Shown in pieces: positions 23,827-30,190 of a DNA stretch of 32,498 bases. Position 1 is the first letter of the stretch, and the number at the start of each line of letters is the position of its first letter. The position numbers were made by a program, and so were the translations under genes. This DNA comes from Candidatus Omnitrophota bacterium (GTDB lineage: Bacteria > Omnitrophota > Gorgyraeia > Zapsychrales > Fredricksoniimonadaceae), in assembly GCA_013285735.1 (NCBI GenBank), contig JABDGZ010000019.1, positions 1 through 32,498 of the forward strand. Direction: 5' to 3'. The notes beneath the pieces are model-generated. The model saw only the letters and a program-made list of their open reading frames with translations, had not been told where the DNA came from and searched no databases.

Positions 23827-25100
23827 ACATGCACCGGAGTAGAAGAAATGTAAGCTTCCGTAGCATGTGATAAATTTTTAGCTGTCCCCCATTGGGCTTG
23901 AATAGAATGCACCGCCTTTGACCAAAATCCCTCTTCTGAATTACGACGAGAGAACCCTTGATTAGTTGTCAGCGATACATATATCTTCAACGCCCTTTGG
24001 GCACAGTCTTTCATTAAGAAATTTCCAGCCGTTGCTTTGCATGCTTTCTTGATTATTTTAATTTGAGAAACAGGTAATTTCTTAAGCCATACTAAAGCAT
24101 CAACAAAATCTTCAATAGATTCATTCTTAAGTAAACGGCCATTCACACCATCTTTGACGACCTCCCGAACACCAGGTGCGTCAACGGCCACCACAGGAAT
24201 GCCTGCCGCCATAGCTTCGGTGATAACCAATCCTTGTGTTTCGCTTTGCGAAGCAAAAACAAAGGTATCCATCGCATGATAGGCGTCTACCAAATCTTTT
24301 CCTTTAAGCATGCCTGCTAAATGCAAACGGTCAATGACTCCTTCTTGGGCCATGATCTCTTTAATGGGCTCTTCAGAAGGTCCTGTGCCGCCTATTAAAA
24401 AATGAGCCTTGGGTTCTTTCTTTAAGAATTGGGCAACTGCACGCGTTACAAATTCTAAATTCTTTTCAGGAGCGAGCCTCCCCACATGACCCACCACAAA
24501 AGCATCTGCAGGAATATTTAATTTTTTACGAAAAGCTTTCCCAGCTCCTCTGGCAAACTGATCTGTATAGATCCCGGTGGGAACCACATTAATATTGGTA
24601 GTCACTCCCCTTTCCTTCATCATCAGCATAACACTTTCACTGGGAGCAAAAACCTGGTCAGCCAGATTGGCATAGCCCGTTGATAATTCAATCATAAAAC
24701 GTTTGAGGGCCTCGATATTACCAGGCATATAATGAACATTTTCCTCATAAAGGCTATGATGGGTGAAAACTAATGGCACATTATATTTGGAAGCGATCCT
24801 AAGAGCTGTATCCCCAATTAGAAATGGATGCTGGGAATGAACAATATGGGGAATAAAATCACCCAAGGCCTTTGTCAACGTTCCCTGAATGGGTAATTGC
24901 ACAGAAAAATTTGACCCATTGTAATGCTGAAACGCTGGAATTCGAATCACATCTTCTTCCGGCTCCATATCAGGAAGCTCAGGAGCTACAATAATGACCC
25001 TGTGCCCTGCCTCCCGGTATTCTTTAGCAAAACTAATAACTGATTTCTCTAATCCACCTACCATTGGCTTATACGTGTTGGTCATCAATAAAATATTCAT
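23823..25100 (-). CDS. GT4 family glycosyltransferase (diacylglycerol/phosphatidylinositol glycosyltransferase-like)
   Basis: The protein has 425 residues. ATG 25100 has AAGGAG 7 bases upstream, just after a palindromic repeat. The GT-B fold is clear: N-terminal half MNILLMTNTYKPMVGGLEKS with HSQHPFLIGDTALRIA and THHSLYEENVHY. The C-terminal half has VVGHVGRLAPEKNLEFVTRA, FLIGGTGPS and SQSETQGLVITEAMAAGIPV, which contains the EX7E nucleotide-sugar motif. The THHSLYEEN block resembles 1,2-diacylglycerol 3-glucosyltransferases and PimB-like enzymes. With the acyltransferase next to it, glycolipid synthesis at the inner membrane is likely. The last 60 residues are not conserved and may be a species-specific tail. 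It overlaps the upstream gene by 4 bases (ATGA) and the hybrid kinase by 4 bases, linking envelope and signalling genes in one transcript. Confidence 0.88.
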   Translation of the reverse strand: MNILLMTNTYKPMVGGLEKSVISFAKEYREAGHRVIIVAPELPDMEPEEDVIRIPAFQHYNGSNFSVQLPIQGTLTKALGDFIPHIVHSQHPFLIGDTALRIASKYNVPLVFTHHSLYEENVHYMPGNIEALKRFMIELSTGYANLADQVFAPSESVMLMMKERGVTTNINVVPTGIYTDQFARGAGKAFRKKLNIPADAFVVGHVGRLAPEKNLEFVTRAVAQFLKKEPKAHFLIGGTGPSEEPIKEIMAQEGVIDRLHLAGMLKGKDLVDAYHAMDTFVFASQSETQGLVITEAMAAGIPVVAVDAPGVREVVKDGVNGRLLKNESIEDFVDALVWLKKLPVSQIKIIKKACKATAGNFLMKDCAQRALKIYVSLTTNQGFSRRNSEEGFWSKAVHSIQAQWGTAKNLSHATEAYISSTPVHV

Positions 25101-26605
25101 TTTTTATCTCCTTGTCCTGGATCCCCGCCTTCGCGGGGATGACAGACTGGTGAGTCAATTTTTAATTCGATTAGTGCTTTTCTTGCAGCCATACAAATGG
25201 CTTCATAAGAATCTTTTGTACCCATTTTCAATCCTTCCTTTTCCAAATCTCCGGGCAAAAGTGGTTTGCCGAACCTCACCTTGATCGGATATAATTTGGG
25301 ATACTTGGCTGTACTCGGCCACGCTTGATGAGCTCCGTCGATAAACACAGGCACAAGCATGGCACCAGTCACCTTAGCCAAAATACCAAAACCTTTTTTA
25401 AATTCTCCAATTTCGCCGGTAGTACTACGCAATCCTTCCGGAAAAAAACACAGGCCCTTGCCATTTTTTAATACAAAATAACAACTACGCAGTGCCTCCA
25501 AAAAATGTTTTGAGAAGTCAAAAGGGATAAATCTTCCCATTTTAACGAAATTCCTTAATACACGATTTTTAATAAACGGCCTGAAGAAATAGGGACCAAA
25601 GACAAAGTAAAAAATCTGAAACACCGGCCTGCGCGGCAAACATGCACCAATGGCTGGCCCGTCAAGAAAACTCGTATGATTGCCATATAAAATATAGGCA
25701 CCTGTTATAGGCACATTCTGTGAGCCTTCTGATTTAATTTTAAAAAATATTTTAAACATCAAACAATCAAAGGCTGTAAAAAGAAAACGAAAAACCCAAG
25801 CGAAAAAACCCGTAGTCAACTCGAGCATCTGCATGGTTTCTTCTTGAGGAGGTACGTTTAAATGTTCTTTCCAGTAGTCCTCTCCTATAGCTACTCCTTG
25901 ATCTTCCATAGGAATATCTTTTGCCCCTCTTAAAGCCTCGGTTATTCCTAAAATAAGATCCTTCACACTAAAAGCCTGTGAGATCGTCTCTACTTTTAAA
26001 TCAGCGCTGAAAGCTGATTCAAGGCCAGAGGTAAGCTCAATCCTGCCTAATGAATCGATGCCCAGATCAAGCTCCAAAGAATCCCCCAGGATAATCGGCA
26101 TTCTGATACCACTTTGCTTTTTAAGACATTCCAAAATTCTTTTTCCAACAACTGACTCTATCAACACATTATCCTCAATCGAAAGTTCTCCTGATACTGG
26201 CAGGGCGCCTTCCTTGCCAGCTATAACTCGAGGTTCGTATATTTCTTTAATCTCACATCTATTTAATTTCCCCAACGTAGTAAGCGGCAAATCTTCAAGC
26301 GTTATAGTAAAACCGTTAAGCCTTTTATAAACAGGAAGCTCTTCGGAAGCATTATCAAATCTCTCCTTAAATACGAAACGTAAATTGACTTCTCCAAATT
26401 CCCTAAAATTATCAAGATTAGGCTGAATGATGGCCCAAAGCACTTCTGATGTCCTGATGCTTTCCATTCCAGAGACGGTAAAAACACACATTTCTTTGAC
26501 CGGAGCAATCTTTGTATAAAATTCTTCCAGTTCCTGTGGATAAATCTTTTCTCCTGAATTCAACATAATAAAATCATCATAGGGTGGAGTAAGAACTTCT
26601 GTCAC
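25097..26605 (-). CDS. Acyl-adenylate ligase lid domain + ACP-like domain + 1-acylglycerol-3-phosphate acyltransferase
   Basis: The protein has 502 residues and starts at GTG 26605, with AGAGG 6 bases upstream and 29 bases inside the preceding gene. Residues about 9-128 are the small C-terminal domain of an ANL acyl-CoA/acyl-ACP synthetase. It begins at the hinge (YDDFIMLNSGEKIYPQELEE) and keeps the catalytic-type Lys (K113 in TTLGKLNRCEI). The large N-terminal adenylation domain is absent. Residues about 145-228 look like an acyl carrier domain with the phosphopantetheine-type Ser (S185 in LGIDSLGRIEL). Residues about 295-480 are a PlsC-like acyltransferase: NHTSFLDGP (H310, D315), FFPEGLRSTTG and VPVFIDGA. 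The final residues CHPREGGDPG come from a REP-like repeat. It probably transfers an acyl chain to a lysophospholipid or glycolipid. Confidence 0.8.
   Translation of the reverse strand: MTEVLTPPYDDFIMLNSGEKIYPQELEEFYTKIAPVKEMCVFTVSGMESIRTSEVLWAIIQPNLDNFREFGEVNLRFVFKERFDNASEELPVYKRLNGFTITLEDLPLTTLGKLNRCEIKEIYEPRVIAGKEGALPVSGELSIEDNVLIESVVGKRILECLKKQSGIRMPIILGDSLELDLGIDSLGRIELTSGLESAFSADLKVETISQAFSVKDLILGITEALRGAKDIPMEDQGVAIGEDYWKEHLNVPPQEETMQMLELTTGFFAWVFRFLFTAFDCLMFKIFFKIKSEGSQNVPITGAYILYGNHTSFLDGPAIGACLPRRPVFQIFYFVFGPYFFRPFIKNRVLRNFVKMGRFIPFDFSKHFLEALRSCYFVLKNGKGLCFFPEGLRSTTGEIGEFKKGFGILAKVTGAMLVPVFIDGAHQAWPSTAKYPKLYPIKVRFGKPLLPGDLEKEGLKMGTKDSYEAICMAARKALIELKIDSPVCHPREGGDPGQGDKK
25115..25145. 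repeat. REP-like palindromic repeat (GCGAAGGC type) at a gene end
   Basis: ATCCCCGC-CTTC-GCGGGGAT at 25121-25140 is a perfect 8-bp stem with a 4-base loop. With its flanks (CTGG before, GACAG after) it matches the widespread dispersed repeat that reads TCATCCCCGCGAAGGCGGGG on the other strand. It is read through as the last residues of the acyltransferase (CHPREGGDPG), a typical translated form of this element. GC content is far above the surroundings. Confidence 0.8.
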
Positions 26606-29357
26606 TATTGGCCTCTACTTTCAATTCAAGAGAACTAGTTGCCGGAGTAATCCTGACCTTTTTAAAACCAGGCAATTGAATATCAATAATTGGTTCTTTC
26701 TTAAACCATTGACCATGCCATTCGATAAGGACACCCTCATCATCTTGTGGTTTTATGGAAATTTGAATATCTCCAAAACTTGTTGGTGCCCATCCCAAAC
26801 TCATGACTTGTTTTTTATCAAGCCAAACTTGAGGAATACCTGAACACAAAATCAACCCCTCATTTTCTTCCCGGACAAAACAATTGCGTATCATTAAAAC
26901 CCATTCTGCCGCGGCCCATACATGCTGTCCATCCCCCATACAACCGCCACCCGTGCGAGGATGTATTGACTCTGGCCATTGCCCTGTGGATGAAGCCAAT
27001 TTGGCGACTGCAGTCATCAAAGCAAAATACCTGGGATCACCTGCACGTAAAAGTACTTGAGCTAAATGTAACGTAAGGTACGGATTGATACCTGAATGGG
27101 TCATGTCATGAAAGAATCCACCATGAACCAAATTTTTTTCCATTAAAAAGTTAGCCGTATCTAAAACCCTTGGGTCGCTCGGTCCAAAAACTCGTAACGG
27201 ATAGCTGGCAACCATCGAGCCGATTGCTCCGGTATCCATACGCCGATAGGGAGAAGCTGGTATCGCAGGTCTTATTAAACGCTCTTCAACTGTTTTTAAA
27301 CTTTGATTAATGCTTTCCAATATTGAATTGGATTCCTCTTCAAAATTGACAGCTTCATCAGTATCCTTATTCGCCATACACAAAAATGCTGCAGCTTTTA
27401 ATCCAGCAACAGCCCAAAAATCATCCCAATAATAAAAATCATTAGGCCCCAAATGCTCGGCGCTAAATCCTGAAGGCAATAAACCGGAATGAGGCGATAA
27501 AGGATTATTAGATAAACGTTTTTTACAAATCCACCTGCCTCCTTTGATAATTGATTCCTTCCACTCGGCTGGTGGAATGTTTCCAGTCATCTCACAATAC
27601 TGACCCATGATCCACAACGCTTCACCGTTTGAATCCCACTCGCCTTCCTGAGACAAAAAATAACCCTGAGCTGTCTGACGGGCGCGAAAACAATCCAAAG
27701 CCCTATGCACACGCTGTTTTAATCCGACACATAACAAAGCATATAATATAAATGCGGCATCACGAAACCAAAATCGCTTGTAAATAAAGGGCCCAGGATA
27801 AACTTCCTTGGGAGAATGCAAGATCATGGTGTGGATAGCCGCTTGATAGAGAAATTGAAAATGTTCATCGGGTATTTGTAATACACACACCCCTTGAAGA
27901 CTCTCCTGCCATGCCTCTTGGGAAGTTAAATCTCCGCCGTCTGCTTTATTAATTTTATTTTTTGTTAAGGGTACGGAAATGGTGATTACTTGCGCTTGTC
28001 CTGCTTCCAACCTATATATTGCTGCAGCAGTAGCCATGCCAACCTTGCAGGAAACGGCTTGATCATTCTCTTCTGAAATTAAATGTCTATAAACATCCCC
28101 CTGATGATACTCAGAAAATACACATTTATCCGGTGGCTTATCAAAATAAATAAGATTTTCTTTATTAATTTGCCAACCCAAGGAGCTTTCTACTAGATTA
28201 ATGCTATGTATAAAACTGATACCTTCCGGATTATAGGGTCTTAAAGAAACAACTAAATTTGCCTTATTGCTTGCGGATCCGGTAACCTTAAGCTGACAAA
28301 CAGGTGCTTGGGCTGATTCAATCACCTGAGCTTTCAATTGTAATTTTAATTGACCGAAGTTTGATTCTGTAATCACACAAAGATTATCATCCATCAACAT
28401 CTTTTGTGATACATTTGGGCAACGCGAAGGAATTAACGGCAAGCCTTCATCTGGAATAATCCAAACATCAATAGACCAGCTATCATAAAAAGGAGTTAAA
28501 AGCCCCCGAGGATCTACGAGAGGATATTCACTGCCACCTGGAACACCTAAAGCTGTCCAATTGCGATGAGTGAGATTGATTTGAGTAATCGAAAATGACC
28601 GCGGGATAAATGCATCGTTTTGAGGATCATATTGACATTCCACCCAATACGGCCATACCCAATCAAGATTATGCTGGATGGCTAAACTATTGATCAATCC
28701 ACGGGCATGAAAAACAACGCCTGAACGTATCAACTCCGTTGGGGCTGCTACTTCTGATGGTTGCGCAAAATTCTGTAATTGGGATAGAAGCTTGATCGGA
28801 TCTAAAAACCCTTGGGCTCGAGCAGCTTTTCTGACTAAATATCTCCAGGGAAACCATTGCCACCATCTAAAGCAACCCTCTTTTTTTCTAAAAACCCACC
28901 ATTTAAGACCGACAAAGGTAAACAGCCCTGTTATGGACGTGGCAATGATTAAAGCTGCGAAAACGGCCCTGGGCCAGTGGCTTAGGACGAGATGATTGAC
29001 TAAAATATTAATCCCTAAGGCTAAAAAATTAGCGAACGCATAACGAATGACTTCGCCCAAGGAAGGTTCATTGTTTTTAAATGTCCAGTATTTATAAAGT
29101 AAATACCCGACTATTCCGGCTGTTGTAAAAGAAATTCCTTTGGCGACACTATATGGCAAAAAATGAAATAAAACGAAATAAATACTAAAGTCAGTGGCAT
29201 TGGCAATAGTTCCCGCGATACAAAACCTGATAAATTCATTCTTTTCCTTCGTATCAATTTTCAGAAGATTCCTTGCTCTCTTTATTAACGACTGAATTGA
29301 CCACGGCGTGAATTCCAGTGAATTGGCTCCATGTTTCTTCTCTAAACAAATAGACAA
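26577..29357 (-). CDS. GtrA-like membrane domain fused to six-hairpin glycosidase-like domain
   Basis: The 926-codon frame starts at TTG 29357, but no ribosome site precedes it and the first 103 bases overlap the upstream gene. A CTG at 29258 with AAGGA 5 bases upstream is a fair alternative. Residues about 40-158 are a GtrA domain with four hydrophobic segments (FIRFCIAGTIANATDFSIYF, FTTAGIVGYLLYKYWTFK, LGINILVNHLVLSHW, TGLFTFVGLKWWVFRKKE). GtrA proteins help flip polyprenyl-linked sugars. Residues about 200-490 look like a beta-sandwich, and about 500-860 an alpha/alpha barrel as in GH15/GH63/GH94-type enzymes (FIYKRFWFRDAAFILYALL, SQEGEWDSNGEALWIMGQY, GQWPESIHPRTGGG, MGDGQHVWAAAEW). The acidic residues in EGEWDSNGEA may be catalytic. 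A membrane-tethered enzyme acting on a glycan or glycolipid is the best guess; the glycosidase class is not certain. Confidence 0.75.
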   Translation of the reverse strand: MSICLEKKHGANSLEFTPWSIQSLIKRARNLLKIDTKEKNEFIRFCIAGTIANATDFSIYFVLFHFLPYSVAKGISFTTAGIVGYLLYKYWTFKNNEPSLGEVIRYAFANFLALGINILVNHLVLSHWPRAVFAALIIATSITGLFTFVGLKWWVFRKKEGCFRWWQWFPWRYLVRKAARAQGFLDPIKLLSQLQNFAQPSEVAAPTELIRSGVVFHARGLINSLAIQHNLDWVWPYWVECQYDPQNDAFIPRSFSITQINLTHRNWTALGVPGGSEYPLVDPRGLLTPFYDSWSIDVWIIPDEGLPLIPSRCPNVSQKMLMDDNLCVITESNFGQLKLQLKAQVIESAQAPVCQLKVTGSASNKANLVVSLRPYNPEGISFIHSINLVESSLGWQINKENLIYFDKPPDKCVFSEYHQGDVYRHLISEENDQAVSCKVGMATAAAIYRLEAGQAQVITISVPLTKNKINKADGGDLTSQEAWQESLQGVCVLQIPDEHFQFLYQAAIHTMILHSPKEVYPGPFIYKRFWFRDAAFILYALLCVGLKQRVHRALDCFRARQTAQGYFLSQEGEWDSNGEALWIMGQYCEMTGNIPPAEWKESIIKGGRWICKKRLSNNPLSPHSGLLPSGFSAEHLGPNDFYYWDDFWAVAGLKAAAFLCMANKDTDEAVNFEEESNSILESINQSLKTVEERLIRPAIPASPYRRMDTGAIGSMVASYPLRVFGPSDPRVLDTANFLMEKNLVHGGFFHDMTHSGINPYLTLHLAQVLLRAGDPRYFALMTAVAKLASSTGQWPESIHPRTGGGCMGDGQHVWAAAEWVLMIRNCFVREENEGLILCSGIPQVWLDKKQVMSLGWAPTSFGDIQISIKPQDDEGVLIEWHGQWFKKEPIIDIQLPGFKKVRITPATSSLELKVEANSDRSSYSTL

Positions 29358-29664
29358 AGATAGCTGTTGCCCCCAACAGCTCTATTGCGCCCAGTAATAG
29401 AGCTACGGTGAATTTCGTTTCACTGCTCCACATGGAATAGGTGAAAAAGGCTGATTGGATCAAGGTTAGGCCATTGGTAAGGAACACAAAAGAAATCGAA
29501 ATGAATAAAGCTGCCAGGAAAAAAAGCCGCGTTTTATGCACTCCCACCACGTACATCTGGGCGGCTTTTATTTTCATCAAAGAAGATCTATTTTTAAATC
29601 TCCTGACAAAATTCAAAAGAAGAAAAGAAGACAATAATTGACTGATTAATCGTCGGATATCCAT
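29254..29664 (-). CDS. Two-transmembrane protein, possibly YqjE-like
   Basis: The protein has 136 residues and starts at ATG 29664, 23 bases after the DUF883-like stop. No strong ribosome site is seen; an internal ATG at 29577 is a weaker choice. A basic amphipathic N-terminus (RRLISQLLSSFLLLNFVRRF) precedes two hydrophobic helices (about 46-68 and 84-107, joined by a short loop with TYSMWSSETKF), then an acidic tail. In enterobacteria the YqjD/ElaB gene is followed by yqjE, a two-TM protein of similar length. Position and topology fit that pair, but the sequence does not clearly match, so only the arrangement is suggested. The 3' end overlaps the frame of the GtrA-glycosidase gene. Confidence 0.6.
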   Translation of the reverse strand: MDIRRLISQLLSSFLLLNFVRRFKNRSSLMKIKAAQMYVVGVHKTRLFFLAALFISISFVFLTNGLTLIQSAFFTYSMWSSETKFTVALLLGAIELLGATAIFVYLFREETWSQFTGIHAVVNSVVNKESKESSEN

Positions 29665-29687
29665 GGCACACCATTATCATTTAAGAA

Positions 29688-29999
29688 TTATTTACGTTTT
29701 GATCCCATCAAATAACCCAATAAAAGAGATGCTGCAGCGGTCCCAGCGATATAAACCCACGGATCCTTATGCACGCGCTTATCCACATCACTCGCTATTT
29801 CAATGACCTTATCACGGCCTTGAGCAATCGCCTCTTTGCCTTGTTCTACCCCGGCTGCCATTGCCTCCTGGATATGTGCGTATCTGTTGCCTATGATGCC
29901 TTTTAATTCATCTCTCTTTTCCTTAGCTGCTTCGTTCAAAAGTTCGAGGGCTTCAGAGATCTTTGCATTGCTTGTCCTGATATGTGTTTCTGTTGTCAT
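29688..29999 (-). CDS. DUF883/YqjD/ElaB-like membrane-anchored protein
   Basis: The protein has 103 residues. ATG 29999 has a strong AAAGGAGA upstream. Residues about 8-75 form an amphipathic helix rich in Glu, Lys and Ala (ISEALELLNEAAKEKRDEL, EAMAAGVEQGKEAIAQGRDK, VDKRVHKDPW). A single C-terminal transmembrane helix (YIAGTAAASLLLGYLMG) and a basic tail GSKRK complete it. 'VxxxPW-xxxGxAAxxGxLxG' is the DUF883 signature. YqjD and ElaB in E. coli are inner-membrane proteins that bind ribosomes in stationary phase and are under stress control. By homology this protein may anchor ribosomes or the chromosome to the membrane when growth slows. It is the first gene of the nine-gene run and follows motif copy B. 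Confidence 0.82.
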   Translation of the reverse strand: MTTETHIRTSNAKISEALELLNEAAKEKRDELKGIIGNRYAHIQEAMAAGVEQGKEAIAQGRDKVIEIASDVDKRVHKDPWVYIAGTAAASLLLGYLMGSKRK

Positions 30000-30064
30000 A
30001 ATAATTCTCCTTTATTTATAGTTATATCCAGTTGAGGCTTTCATTCTATAAAACCAACAAGAAT

Positions 30065-30087
30065 GAATCAATAGCACCTAGGTCTAA
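30065..30087 (-). promoter_or_regulatory. Shared promoter-overlapping motif, copy B
   Basis: Plus strand: GAATCAAT, AGC, ACCTAGGT, C, TAA, followed by TAG as in copy C. On the minus strand the hexamer at the -10 position is TGCTAT (30076..30071), 71 bases before ATG 29999 of the DUF883-like gene. It lies just downstream of the terminator of the 30191 gene, as expected for a new transcript. It would drive the nine-gene run to 15413. Confidence 0.6.
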
Positions 30088-30109
30088 TAGATCATCGTCG
30101 GACTAATAT

Positions 30110-30149
30110 AAAAAAGATTGCCACACCCTAAAAACAGGATGCGGCAATC
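30110..30149 (-). terminator. Rho-independent terminator of the 30191..32374 gene
   Basis: On the minus strand a 14-base stem (GATTGCCGCATCCT with AGGGTGTGGCAATC, two G-U pairs) closes a 6-base loop and is followed directly by six T residues (30115..30110). It starts 42 bases after the stop of the exported-protein gene. The position between that gene and motif copy B separates two transcription units. Confidence 0.85.
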
Positions 30150-30190
30150 ACTTGTTGAAATGTTCTTAAGACTAAACTATTACACCAGCA

